Of a stretch of 64,000 bases of DNA, positions 45,416-57,404 are shown piece by piece. Position 1 is the first letter of the stretch; each line of letters starts with the position of its first letter. The notes beneath the pieces were generated by a model, which worked only from the letters and a program-made list of their open reading frames with translations, made no database searches and was not told the origin of the DNA. The stretch is from Deinandra increscens subsp. villosa (lineage: Eukaryota; Streptophyta; Magnoliopsida; Asterales; Asteraceae), in contig JBCNJP010000017.1 of assembly GCA_039602395.1 (NCBI GenBank), positions 25,068,275 to 25,132,274 on the forward strand. Reading direction: 5' to 3'. The position numbers and the translations under genes are program-made.

Positions 45416-48414
45416 ATGCATACGCGGCATTCCCGCAAGACCTCTCCGTTGATATACAATCCAGAGATTGAGAGGACAGCTCGGCAGAACCGAGCAGAAC
45501 AGAGAAACAGAAGAGGAATGGAGGGCCAGAATCCCAATCCCAACCCACCACAAAACCAAAACCCAAATCCAACCAAAACCCGAACCCAAATGAGAACCTC
45601 AATCAAAACCCCAACCAACCACAGAACCAAGGCCAAAATGAACCAGAAAACCCTGCCATGCCACAAAACATTCCTCCGGGTCATAATCCACCATTTCGGG
45701 TGCACGGGCACAATTCTTTACCATCCCTTTCCCCTAAATCTTCATACCATGAAGAGGAAGGTTACCACTACCATGCTAGACAGCCAAGTCCACCTCGCCA
45801 ACAACAACCACCCTTATTTCGCCGAGCTCCACCACAACAACCTCCACCACCACAAAACCACTTTCGACAAAATCCCGTGTATGAGGAGCAGTGGGGGCAT
45901 AATTGGTACGACCCCAATGAAGATGGTGACGGGTACGGGTATGATGCTGAACCACAACATGAGTTACCACGAAATCGGGCACGAGTTCCACAGGGTAATG
46001 TTGCCCCACAAGGAAGAAGAGCTTCTCCCCCAAGAGGAGTTCCACAATTCAACCATGGGGGAGCTCGTCTTCAAATGGAAGGAGGAGTCCCACGACTGGT
46101 AGAAAATCCGCCGGTTCAGGGAGTGGCTAGTCACTTTAAGCCAATCGTTGTACCGAGTGCATCTGCGGTAGTCACACCAATCGGAGCAAACAGACGAGCT
46201 TTTGAGGTTCGACCTCAATACTTGAGTCATCTACCAGAATTCTATGGGAAAAGAACCGAAGAACCATATCATCACATCCATAGCTTCGAGTCAACATGCA
46301 TACCTATTGGAGCAACGGGGTTCACACAGGATGAGGTCAAACTAATGCTTTTCCCGTATACCCTCAAGGATCGAGCAAGGAGATGGTTCGAGAGTCTAAC
46401 TCCCAGTAGCATTTATACATGGGTGCAATTGCAAGAGGTGTTCCTTGAGGAATACTTCCCGATGAGCAAAACCAGTGAGGTGAAAGAAGAGATCCGGTCC
46501 TTCCAGCAACACACCGGGGAACCATTCCATGAGGCATTCACTCGGTTCAAAGACCTGTTGCGCAAGTGCCCACATCATCGAATCGACACTTGGGATCTCA
46601 TCAAGGCATTTTATGATGGTCTCCTTCCAGAGGATATCCGAGACTTGAACTCCATCAGCAATGGGACATTCCTAACCAACACGGAGGAGGTAGATTGGGG
46701 GCACATGGAAAGATTGAGCGCCACATCCAAGAGGCTTGCTCAGAATGGGAGAAGATCGCGATCTGCAGCGGTCAAATCGGTTGATTATGAGGCAGAGGAA
46801 CGCATTGAGAAGCTTCGTCAGCAAACGCTTCTGTTGGAGAAGCAGGTGGCCCAAATGAAGTTGGGGGGTGCATCAGAAGAGGTGAAGGCTAGTGCACAAT
46901 TTCCGGTGTGCACGGGTTGTGGCGAATTAGGCCATTCGGTGGAGGCATGTTCCACCATGGTTCAGCAAAGCGAGGATGTCAATTATGTCCAGGGAGCAAT
47001 GAATTCCAACACTTACCATCCCAACCTTCGCAACCACCCAAATTTCAGGTATGGCAATGCAAATAATCAATTAAATCCTAACTTTCAATCTTCTAATGTG
47101 CAGGGTGGAGCTTCAACACAATATCAAGGCCGAGCATCCGGTTACAACCAAGGGGGCTATCAACGGAACACCTACACTCAAGGTGGAAACCCGCCCCAAG
47201 GAAGCTACCAACAAGCTCAACCGACACCGGAAGATGGGATGCAAGCGCAATTTGCCGCCTTAATGGAGAAAATGAACTCACTCGCAGATGGTCAAAAGCA
47301 GATAGTCGAGGAGCAAAGACAGTTATCCGCCAGCAACAGACAGTTGACCGACAAAGTTCAGGGAATTGATCGGAGATTTGAGCTCCAAGACAAGACAATG
47401 GGAGCATTTCAGAAACAGTTGGGGCAGTTGGCTGCGGAGAATTCAAGACGAGAGCCAGGTAAGTTGCCTAGTGATACTAACGTTAATCCAGCTCACCAAG
47501 CTTCTACTTCAGGAGTCAAGAATGTCCGAGGAGTTCCTATTAGCGCAATCAACATATTGGTAGACAGTGACGAAAGTGAGGATGAGGAAGAGTTCGAAGA
47601 GTTGAAGACACCATTGATCCCGGTTAAGATTGGAGAGTTCTCAACCAACAAGGCATTGTTGGACTTTGGAGCATCGGTGAGTGTTCTTCCAAGTAGTATC
47701 TGTGAGCAGTTCCAGTTGGGAGAAGTGCAAGAGGTCAAGACAAAGGTGGTATTTGCGGATGGATCATCAAAGAAGCCACGAGGTATGTTGAGGGGTGTAG
47801 TTGTTCAAGTTGGTGAATTTTACTACCCCGAGGACTTCTTGGTAGTGGATTATGAGGATACGGGACATCAACCAAGGATCATACTTGGAAGACCATTTTT
47901 GTCCACCGCAAACACACAAATTGATTGCAGAGCGAACACATGTACAATGCAGTTTGGTAGCCGGGTATTATCTTTAAATTTATTTAATCATGTTTTTAAA
48001 TATTCGGTTATTAATACTATTCCAAAATTGTTTGCTACTGACCAATGTCCTCCTAGTAAAAAAGAGGAGGATACAATGGAAGGTGATGTTGTGGTTGACA
48101 GGTTTGCAAGATTAGAGATAGATGATCCCAAGTGTGGGGATACGGGAGACCCGGTTGTTATGGTGGCATCTCTCGGTCATGAGGAGGTCGACATTGGTTG
48201 TAAGAAGAATAAGAAGAGCCCGAAGGCGATAAAAAGATTCAAGGGTAATTCCAAGCATGATCGAGGTGATGATAATGGTCGAGGAGCTGGGAACAAGAAG
48301 GAGGACGGTCTCGTTGAGGAATGGGGATGGAGTGACGATGACAACGGGAAATGTGTTCAGCGTTCTTCTACTAAGTCCAAGTTGGGTGACAATTACATTT
48401 TTGAACCTCCGTGA
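45416..48414 (+). CDS. Athila Gag-protease
   Basis: The long frame 45658-48414 (918 residues) is uninterrupted. The natural start is probably ATG 45416 (MHTRHSRKTSPLIYNPEI, a typical Athila beginning), one phase away; a one-base shift in the Asn/Pro-rich tract near 45540-45600 would link them, so the present start is uncertain. Domains: capsid-like region (PEFYGKRTEEPYHHIHSFE, RARRWFESL, FLEEYFP) near residues 190-300 of the long frame; a zinc knuckle CTGCGELGHSVEAC near 425; a Gln-rich coiled segment; and the protease with ALLDFGASVSVLPSSI (DFGA replacing the usual D-[ST]-G) and IILGRPFLSTANTQID near 675-770. The C-terminal tail is charged. Whether the DFGA variant is active cannot be told. 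Confidence 0.85.
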
Positions 48415-48500
48415 AAGGGAAGTACGGTCTGGCTGAAGACCTTAAAAACTTAGCGCTAACTGGGAGGCAACCCAGCGGTTTGTTTTTCATTTTGATTTTT
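48411..48500 (+). other. Athila post-coding signature
   Basis: The gag-protease stop overlaps a stretch that would read LALTGRQPSGLF and includes TGGGAGGCAACCCAGCGG. In complete Athila elements this follows the integrase end, so its place here directly after protease marks the loss of the reverse transcriptase-integrase block. Confidence 0.6.
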
Positions 48501-48596
48501 TGTGTTTTTGTAGTTTTTGTTAGATTTTACGTTTTGGTGTGTTTTCAGGAAATCGGGAAGCTCGGAAGTGAATCTGTGCCATCAGCTGCATTCCAG

Positions 48597-49709
48597 GTAA
48601 GTGTTAATCAAATTTTTGGCAGTAAACATGTTCGGTGGTGAAAAAGTGGTGTTTTACCAGAGATAGAAAATTTTTGAGGCCCCAAATTTTTCAAACTTTC
48701 TGCCAAAATAGGGCATGGGCGGTACGCCCCCAATGGACTACATTAGGGCGGTACGCCCCAAAATTTCTCAAAAATTTCGAAATTAAAAAAACCGGGCGGT
48801 ACGCCCTAACCCATACACATTTGGGCGGTACGCCCGGATTTTGAATGATGAAAAAAAATATAACAACAGTTCGGTGGGTCGGTTTCTCATAACCAACACC
48901 CACCGAACACCGAGACCACCACCAACGACCACCGCCACCCCCGTCCACCGCTGTGCCCACCGAGCAAACACACCACCGCACACCACGACACCACCACCAT
49001 CCTTTACAACACACACACACTCGTACCGCCACTGTCGCACTATTCACACCGCCGCGCGCCACCACCGGACGATTACACGGTCAACGACCGCCGCTAATCG
49101 CATCACAGAACAATCCCGAGCTTTACAGGTTTCCTTTCCTTGTTCCTTTTGTTTAATTTTATTTTGCTTATTTAGGATGTTCGATGTTTTAGGTTTGTTT
49201 TGATTAATTTTGGTGAAACTAACCGATATGAGACCAATAGGGAACTAATTGAGTGAGATACGAGGTTGTCGGAGTGTGGGAATAGGATAGATGGTTCGGT
49301 TTTAACCGATTTCGTTTTTTTTGCGTTTCAATTTGGGCGGCGTACCGCGTAGGGCTCCAACATTTTGGGCGGTACGCCCCAAATTGAAATTAGGGCTTTC
49401 TGAATCAAATTGGGCGGCGTACCGCCCCGATTGCACCATTTTTGGGCGGTACGCCCAGGACTGATTTTCACAGAATTTTTCACATTTTTCAAAAAATCCC
49501 AATTTTTGTCGTTTTTGATTTTTAGTTTTAAATTTTGTTTTCTTTGTTGTTTAATTTTGTTTTTCTTTATAAAATTTTTGAAAAAACCAAAAAAATTAAA
49601 AAATCGAAAAATACAAAACAAAAAATAGTTGGTGAATGTGGACAATCAATTGCAGGAAGGCCCGGTTTTACATGATTATTGCTATTTTGTGCTAACTTGT
49701 TGATTTCAG
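48597..49709 (+). other. Splice-like signals before the envelope-like frame
   Basis: A strong donor string CCAG|GTAAGTG is at 48596/48597. Acceptor-like strings are CTTTACAG at 49121-49128 and GTTGATTTCAG at 49699-49709; the latter ends one base before ATG 49711. These would define an intron of 1113 bp or 532 bp. A similar TTTTGCAG lies shortly before the gag ATG (about 45399). Function is inference. Confidence 0.4.
48717..49456. repeat. GGGCGGTACGCCC motif cluster in the Athila interior
   Basis: Copies occur near 48719, 48748, 48794, 48823, 49368 and 49444. Two expanded forms, GGGCGGCGTACCGC, are near 49335 and 49410. Two more variants are at 45225 and 45252, and four lie in each full LTR. 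The motif has GGGC/GCCC arms around GGTAC. Confidence 0.85.
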
Positions 49710-49710
49710 G

Positions 49711-51112
49711 ATGTCGGACCGCCAAGGGTCTAGTTCCGGGACACGCGGTCCCAAGAGGAGGCGCCGAGGCGATCCGGATGCTGCTATTCCGGTCCCGCCT
49801 TTCAGGAGGAGGATCATCAACTACTGGGGGCCCGAGATCTTGCCAGAGGCCGATGTGTTGCCGCCACCAGTCGCGAGGAGGAACCACGCACACCACTCGT
49901 TTCTGAGATTCGAGCGCGACTCGCAGGAGGATAGGCAGATGCGGCGGTTTGTTCAGATGCCGCTATTACATCATAGGACGATCGACTGGGGTTTGTTGGC
50001 TCAGCTAGGACAGCTGGAGCGTATTAGAGGACTGATTACTGATCGCTGGAGGAGGGCGTTGACACCGGACGAGCATCAGTATGTCGAGTTGACGGTGGAG
50101 TTTCTATCTACTTTCCAGGTGGGTCCTGGGAAGTTTGGCGACGGGAACGCCCTGACTTTCGCTCTTGGCCGCCAGACTCATCACATGAGTATACCTGAGT
50201 TTGCGGTCGTGTCAGGGTTGTATACCCAGGAGGAGGTTGAGGAGCCGGCATTTGCAGAGCTGCCGAGGGGGCTGTTTAGCCGACCCCACCCACAGGGGGT
50301 TACTGACTTGCAGCTCGCTGCATTTTGGGATGAGATTGGGGCAGTTCCGTTCTTTGAGAGTTTGGTGGAGTCACAGATTAGGGATCCTGTTCTTAGATAC
50401 ATTCATAGGATCGTTGCGTGTACCATTCTCGGCCGCCGTTCCGGTGTCGAGAAGGTCACGAAGTTGGATTTGGCGGTGCTACGCTCGATTGTTGGAGGCC
50501 ATGACCTCAACATCGCTGGAGTGTTGATTTCGTCGTTTGCTAGGCGGAGGACATCTGGATCGGGGGTACATCTGAGCATGGGACCGTATGTGACGCGGTT
50601 GGCTAGGAGGTTAGGTGTGTTTGATCAGGGTAGGTATTTGGAGACCCATTTGACTAGAGGGGCGGAGACGTCTCATTATGAGTTGGGTGATATGAGGTTG
50701 GCCAAGATGGTCACCATGACTGATCCCCCGCAGTGGGAGGCCGTGCGAGATAGGGTAGTACAGGGTGATGAGGCTGCTAGGGCCGCGAGGCGGCATAGGA
50801 TATCTACACCAGGTTGAGAGGCCGCTGAGGCAGAGACCAGAGAGGCCGCCGAGGGCCGATCAGGTTACATTGGATATGGTCCAGGAGACAGTGCTCGATT
50901 ATGTGGATGTGAGGTTCGAGAGGATTGAGAGGGCTATGAGGCATATGATGTCACATCAGGGTATACCGATCCCTGATTTCTTTCAGGAGCCTGAGGGAGG
51001 TGATGATGCTGATGCTGGTGGAGATGAGGGTGGTGATCCAGATGCAGGTCCTAGTGGTACAGGTGGAGATGCTGGAGATACTGGAGATGCTGGAGATGAT
51101 GAGGAGGAGTAG
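49711..51112 (+). pseudogene. Athila envelope-like protein (ATHILA ORF-1 family), frameshifted C-terminus
   Basis: The frame 49711-50817 encodes 368 residues, MSDRQGSSSGTRGPKRRRR at the start (basic, nuclear-signal-like), then FVQMPLLHHRTIDWGLLAQLG, LTVEFLSTF and MSIPEFAVVSGLY, the conserved pattern of the Athila ORF between integrase and LTR. It stops with TGA at 50815-50817; the neighbouring phase is open to 51112 and reads a helix-like DYVDVRFERIERAMRHM, then an acidic Gly/Asp repeat tail (GDAGDTGDAGDDEEE). A one-base shift near 50780-50815 probably separates the two. No clear signal peptide or membrane segment is seen, so a true envelope role is doubtful. Confidence 0.8.
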
Positions 51113-52839
51113 GTGCTGATCATGCTGACTTCACTACCATTGCCGATCGGTTTTGTTTCTTGACCCTTGTACTTTTTGGTTATTTTGTTTTTGTTAGATC
51201 ATGGTCTGTATGATATTATACTATATGATAACTGGGGGTACTGTACGGGGTAACCGGTTGGGTGGTTGTGATTTTATTTTTGATGTATATATAGTTGGTA
51301 TGATGTGTTTATTTCTTGGTAGCACCATGGTTGAGATGTGACATTCCATACATTACTTCTTCCATCCGATTTCTGGAATTCACGATCTGTGGCGAGAGGG
51401 TGTTGGACGACTTCTGAGGAGCTTTTCACGATGTTATCAGGGGAGTGTGTTCCAACTTTTGCTTTTTATTTATTTATTTTCGTTTCTTTTTATTTTTTGC
51501 ATTCTTCATTTATTTTATTTTATCGTTCGTGTCTGTTTATACGTTGTGCGTGTTCCTATCACATTGAGGGCAATGTCGATCTTAAGTGTGGGGAGGGGGA
51601 CAGGACGTCAGTTTTTAGTAGTTTTTAAATTTTTAGGTAGTTGTGTTATTATGAAAAAAAAAAAAAAATACAAAAACATCAAAAATCCAAAAAGATTTTG
51701 CAATTTTTGAGTCATTTTTAGTTTAAGTGTCTGAGTCAAAAATCTGTTTTGAGGGAAATTGCCGGTACATGGAAAATGATAGTACAATTGGGAGTCAATT
51801 TTCAGAAAATAATAATTGTAAAGAAAGAAAGGGAAAAGTGGTAAGAAAAGGTGAGAATGGAAAATATAGCTAATTTGTGATGTGTCGGTAGGCCCAGCTG
51901 ATTTAGTAAAGCTTAATTATCCCTTGGTGTTTATTTTGTGTATAAATATGTAATTAATTCAGTTGCTAGTGGGTTCCCATTTTAGAGGTAATAGTGAGGT
52001 TGAAACTGATGATTAGGAGGAAAAAGACCTTTTTAAATTAGAGACTTATATATCCTCAGAATAACCTGGCACGTTATGATCTTTTTGCGAAAGCAAATCC
52101 GAGAAATAACGGCGCCCCATCTTTCCATCTTTTGAGCATAGTAGGTAATAAGCGGTTAATGAATTAGAGTGAAGGGGCAAAATACTCATGTATGATTTCG
52201 GGGGTAAGACCTTGTGAAAGAGTACCTCTGATGATGTTCCGGATCTCGCGGGCAAAACACTCACGTATGATCTCGGGGGTAAGACCTTGTGAGAGAATGC
52301 CTCTGATGATGTCCGTTGGTAAGTATAGTTAAAATTAACCAATTATATAAAAAAAAATTGAAAAAAGAGAAAAAGAAAAAAAAAGCAGTAAAAGAAAAAA
52401 AAAAAAGAGAAAGCAACAATAGTCAAATAAATGCTCAAGCAAATCCATTATCCATTCAAATCCATCATTCTTGGGATATATGAGTATCTGATTTAACTAG
52501 GGTGGGGGAAAATATAAATATTCTATCTGTATTACCCTTTGCTTTGACCAAATTTGAGTCGGGATTAGACTAAGCTAGGACTTTCTGAATGTGGGACACA
52601 TAAGCAGGTTGAGACTTTATTCGGTAAATTATATAAACACCTTGGGGGCTCAAAGATCGGTGGTTGGGTTTAGTCGGATAGAAATACCGGTGATTGCAAT
52701 TAGTATATATGAATACATTTTGGAATGTGGAATGGAAAAAGGTTGATAAATATTAAATGTTAAAAGACTTTGAGATTGATTTCCCGATTATGATTCCATG
52801 GCAGTTTTTCCGAGACGGAAAAAGTCAAGTGTGGGGATG
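51113..52839 (+). other. 3' non-coding region and polypurine tract of the Athila element
   Basis: Contains the Athila-type phrase TTGAGGGCAATG...AAGTGTGGGGAGGGGGA (51564-51601), A-runs at 51655-51668, and a direct repeat of period 75 bp (52175-52313; unit GGGCAAAA...TCTGATGATG). The polypurine tract AAGTGTGGGGATG (52827-52839) abuts LTR C. Confidence 0.8.
52175..52313. repeat. Direct 75-bp tandem repeat in the Athila 3' region
   Basis: Two units start at 52175 and 52250 and share GGGGGTAAGACCTTGTGA and CCTCTGATGATGT; they differ at several bases, so the duplication is older than the insertion of this copy. Confidence 0.85.
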
Positions 52840-53967
52840 TGATGTTAGTCCAATTTGTCGTTATTATTGTGTTTATATTTGTTATATTTATTTACAATAA
52901 TGGTTGGATTACATGGCATTTTCACGGGTTTTTGTATTGTGAGGTACCACGAGCTTAAGTAGCTAACAATGGAGTTTTATGAAGAACTGGAAGCTGCTGG
53001 TACAAGGATCGAGAATCGAGCGGGAACGAGTGAAGACTTAGAAGAAAATTAAGAAAAGTTCCTGAAATGAAGACCTGGGCGGTACGCCCAGGGTTGCAGA
53101 GATTAGGGCGGTACGCCCTGAAAGATAGAGAAGCAGCCGGCAGATTAAGTCCGGGCGGTACGCCCAGAGTGAAGAATTTTGGGGCGGTACGCCCCGATCC
53201 AGTCGGCAGAAGATGTAGATTAGGGTTTTCTATTTAAACTTGTTCCTTAAGATTTTGTCATTCATGCATTGTTTTAGACGACCAGAGGCTTAGGGTTTGC
53301 GATTTCCACCATTGTTTTGGAGATTTTGAAGCATTCTAATCATTCGGTACGTTATTTTAATGCAATCTTTCAATAAAATCATGTTTGTTTCATTAGCCAT
53401 GTCCGGCTAATCCACCACTAACCGCTTTTGGTGATTGGTTGGTGGATTCGTTCTATGATTAACCTATTTCTTAACTAGTTATTCCGGAATACTTGCTACC
53501 GTTGAATACCCGCATGCGGAATTGTTAAAATTAACTAGTAATCTAGGGTTTTAGTGGTCCACTGTTTATTGATCTAGCACTTTCTTGCGGCAGGACTAAT
53601 CAGCCCATTAGGAAACTAGGTTATTAGGTCAAGGAAGCAATTGGGGGGCATGTCTATGTGTCACGGTTAAGGAATTAGGTTATTCTAGATCGGTAGCCAA
53701 CCAGGATCCAGAAGTGGTTAGATTTGTCTCATTTGAATTAAGTCAATTTTCTAGGTTAAAGTTAGTTACTTTATTAGTTAGTTCACCCAATCAATCAAAA
53801 CAGCTAAGTGGCAAAGTAGGTAATTTTAGGTTAATCAGTAATTTTAGTTAATTTAGTTAATCAACTCATCAATTTCCACATATTCCCTAGGTTCGATAAC
53901 CCTAACTTCCACTACTACAAAATTAATCTAGGTTGGGGATTTGAAACGGCCTGACAAACCGTTATCA
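52840..53967 (+). repeat. LTR C: 3' LTR of the Athila element
   Basis: 1128 bp, TGATGTTAG...CCGTTATCA, followed by TAAAT (53968-53972). Differs from LTR A at a handful of bases (GTTTATATTTG versus GTTTAATTTG near the start; CCGGAATAC versus CCAGAATAC). Confidence 0.95.
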
Positions 53968-54220
53968 TAAATACAAATGACTTGTATTAATCACAGAGAT
54001 GACTACAGAGTACACTGAGAATATATGACTCGGAAGCTGCTAAAATCTATTACAAGATTGCTATTTATACACATGAAATCTCGCTGGTCCGAACCTCAGG
54101 TTCGGACCTGTTCGGCCCTGTCTGAACTCTAGGTTCAGCCTGAGTTCGGACCACAGCATACTTGAACGTTTCGTCTTGTATTCGATACTTCACATGACGA
54201 TCTAGGACCATGTATCAACA
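53968..54220 (-). repeat. Second copy of the distal copia 5' LTR
   Basis: Repeats 43165-43417 almost exactly (offset 10,803) and ends TATCAACA before ATAAT (54221-54225). This is the expected right flank of the Athila insertion. Confidence 0.9.
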
Positions 54221-57200
54221 ATAATCAATTAGACGGCATGTCGACCATGGGATGCTATGGCGTCAAAATGAATATAGTACAATTGACCATCCTCTATCCG
54301 TCGTGGCCTATACCCGATTGTTTTGCGCGCACTCGCCAATAGAGTCTTCCCGTAAAATATAAATAAAGATGAACCCAACCATGGGGTTGCGATGTGTCAA
54401 AGGGCAAAATGTCGTCCTTTATGAGGGTGTCCCAAAATACATGGACACAAGGACGTGGGGGAATTATCCCTAAATAGGGCTATCCATTTTACCCGCAGTC
54501 CTATACCAAGGACTAAGATTGTGTACGTGTGAGACTAGCAGGGGTAAGTATCACTAGTCCGAACATATGTGTTATCGTGTATCGAACATCCAATATACAA
54601 TCAAGCACGATAAATTGAACAAAAGAGCATACGATAATGTAATAAATACATGTTGAAACGAAAGGAATATCAATTACCCGAAAAATATAAAAAGGTAAAA
54701 AGGGGAAGTAAGTGAAACTCACCTAAGCATTTGCATTTCCAAAATTGCTTGGGTTTCCTTGATTTCCAATACTTTGCACCTTTAGTAACTTTAGACCAAT
54801 TCAGTTATAGGTTTAGGTTACTAACCCATCGTTTGCGTTTCCATGTTCGATTGAGATTCTACTTAGCTCTATGATCGAGTGGTTAAGTGAATCTAGTGAT
54901 AGATATTCATGTGTGTTTCCAATGTGACTTTTCAATTATGTTGAAATATGATGACATCGTGTTATGAGTGAGAACATGGCTTTTGGGCCCTAGGCCCATT
55001 AGTGAAATGTCATCCTAGGAATCGATTTATGTTTTAGGCCGTAGGCCCAATGGGTGTAATGAGATGGTTTGCGGCTTTGACTTTGGGTTCAAATGTGGGA
55101 TTCGCTTAGTGATCCGTTTTAGTTTCGAAAATGGTTTTAAATATTATAGACAAGTATCTTAAATATTTATACTTAAATATTGTAACCAATTAATAAATAT
55201 TAAAAACAAGTGTCTCAAAAATAATTAAATGTATGGTAAACAATTGTCATTAAAATGTAACTAAAAGAGTAAGGGGTTGTCGGGTTTTACCCGTAGATAT
55301 ATTGGGCCTGGACCCAAGACCCGAAAGCCCAACAGTTGAGTAAGTGGGCATGTCCAAGACCACAAGCCTAACTGTTACGGACTCGGCTTCTTTTGCGCGA
55401 ATCCGTGGCCCAATCGGTGTCGGCTAGTGGGCCTGGCCCAACTCTTAACGAACTGGTTTGCCCATTTGGCCCCAATCGGGTTACCCGACAACTTGAGCCC
55501 ATCGTTTTAGGTTAGCCGGTCACTGTTAGGTCAAGAATCGACCCGACCGGTTCTGTGGGTTTTTAATCCGATCCACTATCACTCCTGACCCGGTTGTAGT
55601 AACCCGTTTCGGTGGTTTCCGGTTCATTGGTTTTGGTCTAGCGGGTTCGTTGATCCTGGTTAGGTTTGTGGGTTATGGTTTTGGTTGCATGCATGTCAAG
55701 ATCTAATGATTTTGTATTAAGGTTCCTAGCTCAACCGATTTATTTAGTTGCATGCGATAATAGAACTAATAATGTGACTCTTTAGATTATTTTATTCACG
55801 TTAATCATATTGTATGCATGGCTTATTGAGTTTGTATCATATTGATATGTTAGTGTTTGTGATTAACCTATATCTCAATCGTGTATGTACGCAAAAATGA
55901 CTTTGACTTGAAAAGGACGAAATGAAACGGAAATAGGAACAAGATGATGGTTATACTTGTGGAGATTGTTTCATATATTTGGTGTCCAAGAGATTGATGT
56001 CGGTGACTTGTGTTGACTTCTTGTGACACAAAGAGGGATGCTAGCGTGATCGGTGGTGGCGGATGTGGATGAACCAAACCCTTCTTGGTCATTGCATGCA
56101 TGGTGTCTACATGGTAGATGGATTACAGGGTGTTAGATGGTTGCATGGTGGCACGACTTGGTGAGGGATAATGGATTGAGTTGAGGGTCAATGTGAATGT
56201 AGATGGATGATGGGTTTGATGTGGTGGTTGATGATGATTGTAAAGGATGGCAACGATGATCATAGGAGGTCTGATAGTGGTGGAGTGGAGGTTAGATGGT
56301 GGTACCACGGTAGTTGAATGGTTGTGGGCTGGTGGCCGGTTACGAGAGGACGCGGGATAGCGTTGAAAGTGATTATGTGAGTTTGCGAGCAAAGTGAGAG
56401 AGGAGAGAGGGGTTGTAACCGTTTTCTAGGCCCAACCGCCCAAGGTGGCCAATGAGGTGGTGATTCCTTGCATGTGTGGGGATTGGTGGTTGACCATGCA
56501 TGTGATGTGATTGGACATGGTTGATTCTTGTGAAAGATTTACATGCAACCTCAATCATTAGCTCATTTTTAATAGCATAAGTCATGATTGGAGGATGTGG
56601 GTGGCTTAGTTTCAGTTTGGACCCTCAAGTTTGTATTAGGTTATAAACCGGCTTAAGAATCCTAAGAGTTTACGGGTTTTAGCCTAGGTTCTAACAGGTC
56701 CAAGTAGGTGATTGAGTTCAAGGACTAAAATCATCGGGTTGCAAGGCCCAAATGGGTTTCTTTATTTGGGCTTGGTTAATTCTAGTTATGGCCCAACTGA
56801 GAGTTCCTAATCGGGCTTGGTTAATCACGACACAATGTATTTTACTAGTTGGGCCTACTAAGCCGTATGCATAACACGACCTAAATTGGTTATACCCAGT
56901 TAATTTGGTTAATATGTTACGACCTAAATCCAATTATAATGGGCTTAGGTGTTCTATAAGCTCCCAATGGGCTTATTAGGCCTGCCAGAGGCTGAATAGG
57001 CCTGCTAGGCACTTAGTGGGCTCACTAGATGCCTAATGGGCTTACTATGTGCTTAATGGACTTACTAGGAACTAAATGAGCTTGATCATATTATATCATT
57101 GTGAAAGACGGACTTTGCGAGATGATTAGAATAACGATAAGAGTTGGAATTGGAAATGGGATTTGGGATTGGTTGAGATACTAGACGGGTCATCATATGT

Positions 57201-57404
57201 GTATGTATATATATATATATATGTGTATATTTATATCTGATTGTTGGCGTAAAGGTGGCCATGCACCATGTTTTAGTTGTATTATTACCGATATGGTTCT
57301 TTCGTTCACATAACTTGTCGTGTTATTGTTTGCAAAGACGACGCGAAAAATTTAGCGTGAAATTTATATAATATAGTATAGGGCTTTGCTGGTGTGGGTG
57401 TTAC
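54221..57404 (-). mobile_element. LTR X, right part
   Basis: The minus-strand start of the solo LTR, TGTAACACCC at 57404. It includes the 760 bp duplicated at 43418-44177, a zone rich in GGCCCA/TGGGCC (54990-55520) and a degenerate 20-bp repeat array (56936-57085). An AT microsatellite is at 57205-57225. No coding sequence is recognised. Confidence 0.65.
56936..57085. repeat. Degenerate ~20-bp repeat array (AATGGGCTTACTAG type)
   Basis: About six to seven units of the type AATGGGCTTACTAGGTGCTT follow each other with variable length (about 19-29 bp) and many substitutions. Confidence 0.75.

Larger units (their letters stand above)
44175..53967 (+). mobile_element. Athila-like Ty3/gypsy element without reverse transcriptase, 5' LTR truncated
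   Basis: A 9.8-kb element: truncated LTR (B), Asp-type primer site, gag-protease frame, a long GC-motif zone, an Athila-type envelope-like frame, a 3' region with purine tract and a complete LTR (C) followed by TAAAT. No reverse transcriptase, RNase H or integrase is seen; after the gag-protease stop, the text AACTTAGCGCTAACTGGGAG begins the next zone directly. The LTRs are nearly identical, so the insertion is young. The missing left 266 bp of LTR B and the duplicated flank indicate a rearrangement. Confidence 0.9.

Noticed and set aside
48691..49203. Several frames on both strands rich in Thr/His/Pro or Trp/Cys
   Set aside because: They arise from CA-rich low-complexity sequence between gag-protease and the envelope-like frame and show no family pattern.
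56123..56585. Minus-strand frames rich in His/Pro/Ser
   Set aside because: They are mirror readings of a TGG/GATGG-rich low-complexity zone of LTR X.
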